DNA from: Paracyclopina nana
Taxonomy: Eukaryota; Arthropoda; Copepoda; Cyclopoida; Cyclopettidae
Assembly: GCA_019096065.1 (NCBI GenBank)
Contig: JAGUCH010000006.1
Span: forward strand, 5,352,001 to 5,416,000
DNA length: 64,000 nt
Direction of reading: 5' to 3'
Part shown: positions 12,235 through 24,086 of the stretch, piece by piece
Layout: each line of letters opens with the position of its first letter
Position numbering within the stretch: position 1 is the stretch's first letter
Position numbers and translations under genes: made by a program
The notes under the pieces: model-generated
What the model was told of the DNA's origin: nothing
The model's input: only the letters and a program-made list of their open reading frames with translations
Database searches by the model: none

Positions 12235-15189
12235 TAATTTATGCAAAATTACTCTGGTAAAAATGCCCACCTCGCAGGCTCGGACTAGAAGGATTCACTT
12301 GGGTGTAATCATTTCCGAACTCTACTTTACAGCCCGATTTCCCGTTCCCGCGCTAGATTTAAATAGATACAGGATGCGGCTCAGAAAATGCACGCAGTGT
12401 GCGGCTCTGAAGAAGTAAATAATCGGCTGTTGCGCGGTTGCAATTTCGGCGCCGCATTCTGTATTGCAACAGTCTCAGCCTTTTTATGTTCGCTGCTGCT
12501 TTTGATAATCGAATGACTTTCTCCTGTTTGGAAGTCCAGACTCTATAGGTTTTTATGGTAGCAGTACTCATCTACGATCGTTGGTTCCTCTCAGCTGTGC
12601 ATGATGGTTAAGGAATCGATCTTCGGAAGCAATCGAGCATGCCAAATCGATTCTCAAAGACTGCTTGCGTGCGCATTTTTGTCTCCCTGAAATCCACAGT
12701 GGGTGGAAAAATGTGGAGTTTCATCACGAGAGAGACTTGATTTGGGTGGCATTTTTTGCCCTGCCGTTTATATCTGCCTCAAAATATCTGTAGTAATCAA
12801 TTATAGGGATTCATTGGAATTTGAAATGGCTCATTTTTGACGTAGCATTTTGTAATGATGGGCTTGGACAAATATCCTCACGCACGTGCTAAACATAAAC
12901 AATTTGCACATTAAGCATGTTTTTCGCATATTTTCAGGATGCCAAACAGCCATCAATCATTCCTGAATTGAAATGAGCAAAGTTTACATCAAGGTTTTTT
13001 TCATAAAAGAGCCTTTTTGGAACGTTTCGAATAATTGCTTGATTGAGAAAAGTTTCCCAGAAAAATGGGCATTTCTTTCAGATTACATCCATAAATCTGA
13101 GCATCAATTCGACACACAATTTTCACCATACTGAGCTTCATTATGTGTGTGAAATCAAGTAAAAATTGGGATTCGTGGCTTTTTCAGTCGATTCCATTTG
13201 CTATGCCAAAACATCTCTTTTTGGCCATGCCATGTGTGTCCATTTAAGGTGTTCATTCGAGCATAATTGATTCATTTAGAACGAAAGTTGCTCTTTTTTG
13301 TTCATGGTGACTGACTTGTCTTTTTATTGAATGCCTTTAATGGTGGTAGTTTTGAAATTACACAAGGTGCCTTAAAAATGATGGCACGTGACACATCTTT
13401 GACGTGGGCTGCTTGCAAATGTTGATCAGCTCAGCTGGAATCTCCAACCTTTGGAATTCGTAATAAGTTCGCACCCAAAATGCATGCTAAAATCGAGCCC
13501 ACTCGAAATCAAGCCTGGCTCTATTCAAATTCAGACGAATTTCTTACGTTGGGGCTTTTTATGATACATTGTCATTTCGCCCTGAGGGAATTTGGGGGAT
13601 AATGGCGTGACACTCTGGCTCATTTACATAAAAGACTCAGCGCATATGTTGATAATGATACGGTTCAATGGCGCCATTTCAGTCTGAAAATTCCATCGAT
13701 CAACCCCATTTTTAAATCACAGCTAAAAGTAGAGTTTGAGTGTTTTTCATGGACTGCCAACATCTGTTTCTAGTTTTCAACAATGTGTCATAAAAACGAG
13801 ATTTATTAATTTATTGCCCCCCTCAAGATGGAGGACAATTGAGATGTCAGATTGTACTTTCTTTTTAATTAGGCCTCTTTTTGGCATGAACAGTAGGGAA
13901 AATTCAACTCTGAATAGAAGAGCAAATGAAGCTTCTAAAAATAAAGACCTGAAATAGGGGGAAAACCGCATATCGTAGCACGGTTGGCAAGTAATACCTC
14001 ATAATTATGCGTCCAAGTAGCTGTAGCTTTTTGTTGTCAAAAAATGAGAAATTAGAGGCAAACCACTTATATGTTGCAGTGTGTGATGAATGATCACTTC
14101 CGGTGCGGTGTGCTCCAAATAAATATGCATGAAAATAATCCTCATAGGTGATAAATTAATCGCTGCGAGCAAGTTTTTCCGATATAAATTGCTCTACAAA
14201 ATAATGGGAGTATAAATAAAAGAGCTTGAAAATTAAGCAGGTGGCAGTTATCAAAATCCCGATGATTAATGATCCTCAAATCCACCAGGATAGCAAATAT
14301 GGAGGGTGAAAATGCTAAAACACGATTTTCATGTATCTTTTGAAGGGCCAAAGTATTTTTAGACTTTTAGAGTCAAGACTTATGGATAATTTTCATGGAA
14401 ATGATTTGCTTGAATTTTTAATGCTGATTGCCGCTTGTAATGTAATGGAGGGAATTTTCCCTACTGCGTGTCGTTGCTATATATCTTCTGGTAAGGTTTG
14501 AATTACTCATGATAATGCAGAGGCAATGGAAAGCAATATTATGCTTTTAAGTGTTTCCACTCTCTGAAAAACTGCATGAATATTTGAACGGTGTCGCAAA
14601 TTGCTATTTTCAGCTATTCTTCATAGATGGCTCTGTTAGCCTTGGCAATTCAAAGAAAAACAGCTGATGTATCTAGAAATTGCCTTGATTTATAGAAGAG
14701 TTTTCACCATGCAGCAAAACTTGCAAAAATGGCCAATTATCAATGGTGTAGCTTTACAAATCTGCATTGTAGCCCAAAATGACAGAGAAAATGGGAATCA
14801 TGGTAATGCTGAAAAAGCTCCTAAATTAAATGGCCCCCTTTTGTAGAACAAGCATTTTTCGTTTTGCACCCTTGCATGCTGTAGATAAAATTATCCTTCA
14901 ACTGTTCGAGATTAACTTTTGCAGAATGAGGTCTCCTCATTCAATCATAATATCTATTTATATATGTAAACAATTTATAAAACAAGCTAATAAAATAGCT
15001 GAGCTTTTGTAGAGTATAAATCGAGTGGCAACTTTGCGGGCTTGAGCTTGCGAGAGCCAAGTGATGCTACGAGATTTTTACTTTGTAAAATGAGCTCAGG
15101 TATTTTGTAAGCCTGTTTATAATTAGTTTTCATATACTATATACGATTTTATATGTTGGAAAGTAATTTTCAAATGTCAATGAACTTAC

Positions 15190-15250
15190 CAGACCAGGCA
15201 ATCTCGACTGAGCATCTGATCCATTACTTTGAGGGCTTGGGTTGAGAGGC
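15190..15250 (-). CDS. Candidate small exon of an unidentified minus-strand gene
   Basis: A CTACTGCAG acceptor and a CTG/GTAAGT donor flank 61 bases. One frame reads PLNPSPQSNGSDAQSRLPGL, a low-complexity Ser/Pro/Asn composition typical of disordered linkers. It could be an upstream exon of the PDZRN3-like gene, or two good-looking splice sites that happen to lie close together. Confidence 0.2.
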
Positions 15251-15407
15251 CTGCAGTAGTGCAAGAGTAGCCGTAAACGTTAATTAATCAATTAAAGATT
15301 GGGCAGTTTGAATTTGTCACTTTTTTTTAGCTAAAAGATGTGTTAGATCAAGTCTTATCTGGTATCTCTGATAGAGACTGTACTTCTACTAAGCTGAGCA
15401 CAGCTTA

Positions 15408-15578
15408 AGGGCGTTCTCATATCGCAGTTTGGTCTAACCAAAACTGATTTTAGTTAAACCACGCTGATTCTGGTTAAACTAAACACTACAAGAAAGCTGA
15501 CTTTTGTCCAGACAAAAGTCAGTTTGGTCTAACCAGTATCAGTTTTGGTTAGACTAAAATGCAATATGAGAACGCCCT
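15408..15578. mobile_element. MITE, GGGCGTTCTCATAT-end family, copy 1
   Basis: A 171-bp foldback element has ends AGGGCGTTCTCATAT and ATATGAGAACGCCCT. The interior is made of repeated inverted TTGGTTAGACTAAA-like segments. A TTA trinucleotide flanks it on both sides, a possible 3-bp target duplication. Confidence 0.85.
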
Positions 15579-15639
15579 TTAGTAGAAGAGTACAAAGGTC
15601 ACTAATACAAAAAAGTAATTTGACCACCAAAATTACAAG

Positions 15640-15800
15640 CTGTATCAGTAGCTCAGTCGCACTCTTAAACTAGATGTTCAGGGTTTGATCCCCATTCAAG
15701 AAGGATGTACTTTTTCTCCTTTTTTCTGTAATGGGATTTACTGCCTGGACAATATCATTTCATGGTGTCAAACAGGGGAGTGACACACCTTTTAGAATAC
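15640..15800 (+). repeat. tRNA-derived SINE-like fragment
   Basis: An A-box-like TAGCTCAGTCG near 15650 is followed after normal tRNA spacing by a B-box-like GGGTTTGATCCCC near 15687. The acceptor and anticodon arms do not fold convincingly, so it is not a working tRNA. A T-rich stretch follows. The right limit is approximate. Confidence 0.45.
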
Positions 15801-17746
15801 TTTATGATGTGTGTCACTTGATGAAGTAAGGCGACAGAGCTTTTATAAATGTGTAGTTGAATAAACTGAGACGAATTGGTAAACTGAATTATACTTGCGA
15901 AAATTGCTTTCCTTCATTTAAATAGGCATAATTAGAACTTATAACAATAAAGTTGCTAACTTGAAAATCTCTTCAATGTATAATGTAAGGGCAGATATGG
16001 CAAATTAATGACTTTTGCCATCGATCACTTGTCTCCTTTCTCCATTCCATGCAACTGTGGATAACATTCTATACTGATTAGAGGGTATTGTTCAGCATGT
16101 CTATTACAAGATGCTCAATTGGGGCAACATGATCAAGATCATCATCTACCACACACACCAATAATCAACTCGTGACCATTCATGTGTGGCAAAGAGTCAT
16201 TTGCTATTTGCAATCTGGATAATACACTAAATATTGGATGATCTACAGTATATTTCCAAAAGTGTGCTAAACCGATCGAATTTCTGCATCTGTTGACGAA
16301 CGCAAAAATTCCGCCAAAAGAAATGAGTGCCACATAATCTGGTCAACACGTGCTTTTAAGTGTGTAAACTTTGACGGAAGATTTAGCGTTTGCGAAATAA
16401 TGGTGGCAAAGAACAATAGGCCGCGCGCGTAGTTTTTCAAAAATGCTAAATGATAGGCCGGTGTGAATTTACGTCGAGCTCGAAACTTGGTAATTTCAGA
16501 CCACCAACTGAGGATGATATTTACGAGTGGAAATGCTCAACTTTCTACTGCACACACACAATGAACTATACAGCAAACTGATTGAAAAAGTGCTTACAGC
16601 AATCGAGCATTTTAGCACTGAAACTTCATCATCTGGGTGACATATGCAGATTTGGAAACAGACATTCTTCAATCATCCTCGTTTGAAAGCTAAAGTTTTC
16701 TCATTTTTGCTGCTGCTGCTGTGGCTTGTTTGCAGCCCTTTGAGCTCAAATATGCGGTGAATGCTTTGGCCGCGCGCGCACTGCAAATAATTCGCATTCT
16801 ATAGCATACAATTCTGCTTTTACAGCAGTGATGGACAGGCAACTTGAAATCTTGACACTTGTACTATAAGCCTTTTCTGCATGCAGAGCACATGCTCAAT
16901 AAATCGTAATTTTGAGGCAGAATAAAAAATGGCTGCGATGAGCAATTTACAGGCTTCTTTTTGCAACCCTAGCTTAATTGCTTGCATGTAAATATATTTA
17001 TGAAGGGGATGAGCTCGAAATAGCCTTTAACTGACAAGAAGACATGAGAGAGGGTTCATAAAGGTGTAAAAGTCAAAGGGGGGAGAAATGGGGAGATTTC
17101 GCTCCTTTCAAGCCTATATTGGCTCGATTAATCCGAGGCAACATTAGAGATGGTAGTTTTCAATTAATTGGTGCTCCCATTTGAAAATTGGGAGACTTTA
17201 AATGCCTGTTTTGCCAATTATGAAACAAAGAGAACAATTAGAGTTTTCCCATGCAACAATTTGGCTGCTCGTTTCTTCATGGGAGGTCTTTTCACGAAAA
17301 AAAAGACAACCTTAATTTTGAGCATAAAATCACTTAATAATGATCTCTCTTTGGAGAAGAAGAGACGAGGGCTATTTTGAGAAAAATGATAAAGCATAGT
17401 AATAGTTCAGGGGAGAGAAAAACATCATTTACTGAATCATTATTCAATTCTTGCAAAGCTTTCAAAGAGAAACATCCATTAAGGTTTATCTTTTAGTTGC
17501 AGAAGCATGACAAATGGTAACTTTGGCAGGAAATGGAAGAGAAAAAAATCAATTTTGCCACAGATCGTATGTACTGTCCTGTCTTTTTTATTTGATTAAA
17601 AATACGTTTGATTAATGAACTAGATTTCAATTTAGATAATTGGAGAATCTTTTCATTTACTGCAAAAGAGGAATGTTTAAGCTACTACTTACGCAACCTC
17701 GAATACACATATATACATTTCAAAGAAAAGGCTTTTTTGTTTTCTA

Positions 17747-17771
17747 ATGATTTTATTATTATTATTATTAT
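17747..17771 (+). repeat. ATT microsatellite
   Basis: A short run of ATT triplets in non-coding DNA. Confidence 0.8.
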
Positions 17772-17935
17772 TTCTCTTTCTTTTCATACGCTCAATTTAT
17801 GTTCTAAACGTTTATGCTTTTTATATCAGTAGTTAATAGTAAACGAATCTTGTGAGTCAATGGTAGGAAAGTAATAATTTAATTGTTTACCAAGAATGGT
17901 AATGTCAGTACCTCGATCCCTAGTAACAACAATTA

Positions 17936-18159
17936 AGGCATGGTTCACCTGCATATTATGGCTGATATTTTGTCAAAATATCGGAGCGAAATGCTGAGAA
18001 ACTGAGAATTTAGATGCTGTTGTAGGATGGCTTTTGGTACCAAAAGACCGAATCCGAAGAAAAAATCTAAAAAATGTTTTTGCAAGTACCTGATATTTGC
18101 AAATATCAGCATAATATCGCTCGATATTTTGATCATAATATCGCAGGTGAACCCGGCCT
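17936..18159. mobile_element. MITE, GTTCACCTGC-end family, copy 3
   Basis: A 224-bp stretch has ends AGGCATGGTTCACCTGCATA and TCGCAGGTGAACCCGGCCT. The interior has inverted GATATTTTG segments. Immediately to its right (about 18171) is a lone B-box-like GGTTCGAATCCCC without an A box, probably a second tRNA-derived scrap. Confidence 0.75.
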
Positions 18160-18784
18160 TTTAAGTCTAGGTTCGAATCCCCATGACAGGTAGCAGAATA
18201 TTAAGGCTGGAATGCAAATGCTGATAAAAAAGCATGAAAGAGCAAACAATTAATAGCTGTAGCTATTTCCTTCATAAACTATTTTTTTATATCATCAGCT
18301 TAATGTTATACCCATGTTAACTCTATATGCATAAATCTAATCTGAAAGGATAAGCTTTCTCCCCGAAGGTTATTTAGTCTGACCAACTTACTACTATATA
18401 AAGTGAATGCACTGAAAAGTACGCAAGTGTGTGCACTCTTCTCTCATAAAAAGGGGCCCCTCAGCTGGTTTACGTAGCTTTCAACTTTTCCCCCTAGAGA
18501 GCTCTGAGATCAGCTGAGCCATGCACATCATGCACACTGAGCAAAAACCTAATTAAAATGCTCCGTTTGACTTTTGGCTTTTGACTCATTTTCCTCAAAT
18601 CTTGAGAAAATTAGTGCAATATTTAGGTGTGGAAATTCAGGGCTTTTCCCACTGTTGTTCAACTGTCATGGTTAGCTCTCTCAACCTCCTCTGGTGCACG
18701 CTACTACAGCACATCAGTGCAGCACAAAAGGCCCAGAACAAACATACTACAAATAGAGAGAGAGTTAGTCTAGAAGGGCTCAAA

Positions 18785-20160
18785 ATGGGCAAAAAAATCT
18801 GTGTCATTGGCGCCTCTGGAGTGGTTGGCCTTCATGTGGTCCAGTCAGCTTTGAGGAAAGGCTACAAGGCAAGAAAAACTAAATAATTCAAGCTTTAAGT
18901 AGTCCACAAAATTGATTAATTCCCTTAGGTCAATGCAACCATGAGAGACCCTGACAATTGCAGAAAAACAAAATGGCTGAGAGAATTGGGAAATGCTGAG
19001 GGTAAACAAATGCTCTTAGGCCTACCTCAATTTTTCTTCATTAAAATTCTATATAGGAAATCTGGAATTTTATGGTGGTGATTTGGATCTACCTGGTTCT
19101 TATTTTGATGCTGTTAAAGGTTGTGATGGAGTTTTCATTTGTGCCCTTCCGGAAAAGCCCAAGTAGGAAAGTCAGCTGACAACTTTGAAATTAGCACGAA
19201 AAGGTGAAATTTTCTTGCAGCTATGACACTTTGAGTGAGCCCAAATTGATCCAAATGCTGGAAAATGGAGTCAAGAATATTTTGTCTGATTGCCTTGAGG
19301 TCGGGGTTCAAACTGTCGTGGTGACAACCAGTACAGCTTGCCTAGGTATTGTTTGTTTACTTTTTGGCCAAAAATTGATAATAACAGCCAAGTGCAATTC
19401 AAAGGCAGCCAGGATGGGGAGAAACAACCCTCTGAGCTCTGCCTTTTGTCCAAGAATACCATGAAGACTTTGGTGGACCGTGTAGCTTTGAGATTTGGTG
19501 ATCAACATGAAGGCATGAGAGTGGTGGTGTTCAACCCAAACATGATTTTGGGCCCAATGTTTCACCCTGAGATTCAAGAGTCTTTGGAGGTCTTCAAGGT
19601 CATCCTCAAAGGCCAGCAGGAAAACTTGGAAAAATATTTGGACACTTTGTCCTTCATTGATGTGAGGGACTTGGCTGAACTGGAATTGGCAGCATTGGAG
19701 AACAAAAACGCCAGAGGTATTTTGAAAACAGTTTTTCATGTCTTCATTTGGTGAGCTTTCTTCCAAAGCATCAACTTTTTAGGGAAGCTTCTTAGGTCAA
19801 GCATTTATAAATAATCAGCTTTCAAGAGCTTTAATCATTCATTGCCAGACTTGACATTATAGTATAATACTCTAGCCCTCGTCAATCAAATATTGTGATT
19901 TTGTTAGGTCGATATTTTGGTGTTGTTGCAAGCTGGCATTGGAGAGACATTGTCGAGACCTTGCAAAAACATTATCCGGAATATGAGGGAAATCAGGTAA
20001 ATACATAGAAAATTAAGTAGAAACTAAAAGTGAAGAGTTTTTATTTCAGGAGGTAAAAGTTGTGAAGAAAAATAATGGCTGCCTCCAAGTCCATACAAGA
20101 AATCTTGATGAAATCGTCGTGCAAGCGATCCATCATCTCAAGTCCAGAGGGGAAATTTAA
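18785..20160 (+). CDS. Dihydroflavonol-reductase-like NAD(P)-dependent epimerase/dehydratase (extended or atypical SDR)
   Basis: Seven exons: 18785-18868, 18929-19001, 19057-19162, 19221-19345, about 19393-19716, 19908-19996, 20050-20160, giving 303 residues. All phases agree. The start is MGKK in good context (TCAAAATGG); the frame is open further upstream. The N-terminus GASGVVG is the Rossmann GxxGxxG nucleotide-binding loop. The beta strands RDPDN, GDLDLPGSY and GVFICALP and the TTSTACLG segment follow the dihydroflavonol/cinnamoyl-CoA reductase pattern. Where that family has Tyr-x-x-Ser-Lys this protein has Cys-Leu-Leu-Ser-Lys (19441-19455), so the catalytic tyrosine seems replaced. Intron 1 (18869-18928, 60 bases) is GC-AG (AAG/GCAAGA). 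The exon 5 acceptor (CCAAG at 19392) is weak and was chosen by phase. Substrate unknown. Confidence 0.82.
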
Positions 20161-20565
20161 AAAGCTCAATAACTTAAAGAAAACCTACTATATTGTACTT
20201 CCATTATAAATCTAATAGCTCTATTTTTGATTGAGATGCTATCTATTCTAAAAATCCACCAATCCTAAACAAATCTTACCTATGTACTACACATAAATGC
20301 TCTATATTTAATGCTATCTATTGGACTCTCAATATACCTATATTTTATTGCTTATTGGATTTTTCCATCGCTGTTCATTAAAATTAATGAGAAAATAAGA
20401 TATTTTTACTGCTGGCGGAAAATCATCACTTCCAGATCACGAAACCTCTCACTTAGCAAAAAAGTAACTTGAGTAAGGTAAGATCACCATTTTAGATTAA
20501 TTACTTTATATTTTTGCCAAATCTCTTGACTTGAGAGCTATTTTTGGCAGCAAAAATACATTGAT

Positions 20566-22956
20566 TCATTGGTGATTCTGGTTGTCGTGGTTTTGATTGT
20601 TGTTGTGTTCTTGAGGTTCATTGGAATCCCCATAAAATGTGGACAATCCAGCTCGTCTCACAGACTCAGATCTTGGTGTGGAATCCTCACTTCCGTCACT
20701 GTCATTGGCATCAAATGAGCTGTCGACACTCTGAGAGATGTGGGGAGTTCTGAGGCCTCCAATGGAGGCCGTGGAGGCCCAGGAAGTAACCTCGGGAGCT
20801 TGAGATGTCACCATTTGTCCATGCGTTTCCTCTACCTCAGGTTCAGCATCAAAGGCCTGATTGGTCGTTCCATAGCTGAAAAATTCAAGCTTATTTTTAC
20901 GCAATTTAGGGTACGCTGCAACTCAATTAATTGGTTTAGGCATATACCATTAATTGTCTCAAGCTTAATTAATTAAGCTCTGAAAAAAGCAGATGAAGTT
21001 CTTCTGAAAGTTCTTTGGAGGCTCATAACTCAGCAACTACTGAATCGATTGGCGCCAAATTTGGTAGGATTCATAAGAAGAGCATAATTAGCCACCATGC
21101 ATACGTACCAAATTTCAACTGGATCTGATGATCCCATCCATAGACTGACTTTGGTGCCAATACAATCAGTATTTGCTGAGATATTAATTAGCCTCCAAAG
21201 AACCGAGCTTAGCTTGCCTTAGCTTGGCTTCGATTATGTATGAAATCGACCTTTTTTGTACTTCATCGGGTGCATTTTTTTTAAATAATAAAACTTTTCC
21301 TGGTTTGGAATCAAAATATTCCTGGGTTCTCGAAGGTAGCGAAGCTTTTCAAAGGAAAATCTTCACTTATTCAGCATCTCGCCTTTCTCACCTGTCAGGT
21401 AGGCTTTTGATGTCAGTTGGCAAAATAGGCTTTTTATGCTCCGACTTTTGTCTGTAGAAAATAGAATTTGGCCCCGGCTCATAGGCTTCGACGAAAATCA
21501 CGAGCCAAGCCACAATAACAATGACCAGAATGATGAGCAAAATCAGCAATCCAATCATGGCAAAACCTCTCATATTGGCTTCCACCACAGTATTAAGAAT
21601 TTCATCCAAAATGGTGCCATTATTGACTCCATCGGGATCCTCACCAGACTTGGTAGTTGTAAAACTATGCAACAAAGACATGCATGTATAATTAATTAAA
21701 GTAGTTTCGTGTAATGGCTTTCACCTGGTGAAAGTCGTCGTCGTTGATGTTGATGTTGTGGAAGGAGATGTGGTGAGAATGGTTGGAATTGTAGGGGGTA
21801 AAGTGACATTTCCACCAGACGACATTCCATTGAGACAATAGATGCTATAAAAGTTCTCAAAGTCACCATTGGAAAAAAGGTGCTGTCCTCCACAAGGAAT
21901 TGCCTATATAATCAAAACTCTGTTTTTTCAATGCCAAAACAGTAGCAATTTCCATCTTTAAAAAAAGATATGGAAGAGAAGGTGAAAAACATTTAACAAG
22001 CTCGTTTCAGGCCAGCTATGAAAGCATTGTGTTTAGCCCCAGTAGGGATTACTTTAATCTAAAAAAGTGGGCCTAGGAGCAATAATTTAGCGTGCTCAGT
22101 GTCCTTTTAACGCCCAGAGCCAGGATTTAAAAGAAATTTTCCCCCGCTGCCATCAGCAGATTCATGAAAGGAAAGGCTTAATAAAATCATGGCAACTTTT
22201 TCTGCTGCGAAATGCTCCCCCATAAAATCCTAGTAATTGGAAAAAGCCAACAACTTTTTTATTGCCAACATTTTCCGCTTTACTTTATATCATAATTATA
22301 CCTCAGATCCAGAGGCTGAACATTTGGCATTGCAGAAGATCTCTGGCCCAATGAATGCCTCGGTTAAAGCTTCAGCCATGGCACAGTAGCAATCCAAACT
22401 TGAGCCATTGGAATCGACTCCACCAAAAACCAGAGCTAGGCTAAATACAGGAGGAAAAACTCGTATACGCAATCAATTTCAGGGTACATTAACTCAAATG
22501 GGATTCGTGAGTACATTGACGTCATGAATATCAATTAGCAGCAAAGAAGTGAAACCTAATGCAAATACCAAGGTAATTTTTCTACTTTTTTGCAGTGGAA
22601 AAAGCATCCATACATTTTTTTTGTCAAAAAGCAGTTTTTCGCCTGTTTTGCATTCTTTAAAATTAGCTTAATTCCTTTTGATAGTTAAATCCTGAATGAG
22701 AGATATACCTGGTATTTTGGTAAATTTTTGCGCAAGTCTGCAAGCAAATGGTGGCAAAATTGCTCGTTTCTGCATCCTTGAATTCCACCCAAAATGTGAG
22801 ATTGCTCGGTATGAGAGATTGAGCCACGCAGCCGATCACTTGATTCCTCTCATTTTTATCGCACTTCGAGGCCACAAATTCTCCCATTCCAACTGATTCG
22901 CCATATTGGATCACTAGCAGCAGAAAAAGCACTATCTGCAGCCTGGAATGAAACAT
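20566..22956 (-). CDS. Single-pass membrane protein with one WSC-like cysteine domain
   Basis: Five exons: 22956-22709, 22440-22302, 21903-21725, 21664-21392, 20875-20566, giving 382 residues. Residues 1 to about 21 are a signal peptide (LQIVLFLLLVIQ). Residues about 40-155 carry the WSC arrangement: Gly-Cys, two Cys about 45 residues on (CLQTC), a CYC motif, CNAKC, PCGG and FYSIYC. A Thr/Ser stalk (TTSPSTTSTSTTTTF) follows, then a membrane helix at about 222-248 starting GFAMIGLLILLIILVI, and a 134-residue Ser- and Asn-rich tail that ends NHDNQNHQ. WSC domains are known from fungal wall sensors and polycystin-like proteins and bind carbohydrate; a sensing or adhesive role at the cell surface is inference. 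The neighbouring gene encodes a three-domain relative in the same orientation. A foldback element sits in the last intron. Confidence 0.75.
21010..21203. mobile_element. Foldback element in the last intron of the single-WSC gene
   Basis: Ends GTTCTTTGGAGGCT and AGCCTCCAAAGAAC are a 14-bp perfect inverted pair. The interior (ATCGATTGG, CAAATTTGGTAGGATTC, GAGATAT) is clearly related to the interior of the element at 23482-23853, so the two share an origin although their outer ends differ. Confidence 0.7.
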
Positions 22957-23481
22957 GGAATCAATTGCTGCAAGTGAAGTCTTAAAAATGACATGATTAT
23001 TGAGAGTACTTTATGTAATTATAAAATTCTCAAAGTACTCACATTCTATAAGAGGAATTATTGTGTGTCAGCTGAAAAAAGCTTGGAGGAAAGTAACATC
23101 AGCAGAAGTGAAAGAATCTTCTTTCCACCTTTTTACACAAGTGGCTTTTTGATTGCTAAGACTGAGGTGCAGCTTGAGGCCATGAAGGAAAACACGGCAT
23201 GAAAAAATCAGTATTTAAAGCATCTACTGATTGATTTAGTAGTTATTTAACCAGGTATGAGGTAACTTAATTTGGCACCTTTTCTATAGACAAGCATGTA
23301 TATGGAAATGTCAGCTCAATAATTTTTAAACCAACAAGTTTCCAGACTTGCATAAAGTTTGCTCCTTGCAACACAAATACCACAAACCTGCCAGCTTTTC
23401 GAAACTTTTGCAGCATCCGCTGAAAAACCAAATGTAGCAATTTATACATATATTACTATGTATCTGGAACTCTAGCAAATT

Positions 23482-23853
23482 AGCCCGTTCTCATATTAGT
23501 TAAGCAAAGCTCTTTGGAAGCGAATATCACATTAATTTCTGAGCCGATTGGAACCAAACTTGGTAGGATTCTTCAGTGAGACTATCCACGCCTGTGTGCC
23601 AAATTTGGTTGAGATCCGAGGCCCCCAACTAGAGGCCGTTTAAAATGTGAAGCATGGCAGCCTTGCTTAACATTTATAGCGGGAAAAAATGGCGGCCTCC
23701 ACTAATCGGCCTTCAATCCGGATGAATTTTGGCATAAACAATCATTAGGGTCTACTTCGTCGATCGACTCAGTAGTTGTTGAGATATGCGCCTCCAAAGA
23801 GCCTTGCTTGACTTTATAAGAGCCTAGCTAGAAAAATAGTATGAGAACGGGCT
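23482..23853. mobile_element. MITE, GGGCGTTCTCATAT-end family, long copy
   Basis: A 372-bp element has ends AGCCCGTTCTCATA and TATGAGAACGGGCT. It lies between the two WSC-like genes. The interior matches the foldback element at 21010-21203, for example AAACTTGGTAGGATTC and GCCTCCAAAGA. Confidence 0.75.
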
Positions 23854-24078
23854 TTGGAGTTGACAGCCAGTCAGCGCCATCTGTCTTCCATCTTGAATTA
23901 AGTGTGTAATCCGCTACATACTCGTCTAGCCATTCGCCGAATTTCTGCATCAAGAATTGCCAAGCAAAGAGGATTATGATCCTTCAATTATCAAGGAATA
24001 ATTGGATATGCTATTGTATGCTTAACATAAGTATGGTAAAAATTAACAATTCAACAATGATGTAAAAATAAAAGGTGC

Positions 24079-24084
24079 TTTATT
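24079..24084 (-). terminator. Polyadenylation signal of the three-WSC gene
   Basis: AATAAA on the minus strand begins only two bases after the TGA stop (24089-24087), implying a very short 3' untranslated region. Confidence 0.55.
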
Positions 24085-24086
24085 TT

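Larger units (their letters stand above)
1209..18784. other. Long gene-poor stretch, probably large introns
   Basis: Apart from the elements and weak exon candidates listed separately, I see no convincing coding sequence here. AT-rich DNA is dotted with CACASTGGG-type motifs, mostly between 1.5 and 12.7 kb. Because the PDZ exon at 945-1208 starts in the middle of a domain and its gene runs right to left, much of this stretch is likely intron of that gene. Confidence 0.5.

Noticed and set aside
12359..12571. 70-codon minus-strand open frame rich in Arg
   Set aside because: No splice donor or homolog seen, and short enough for chance.
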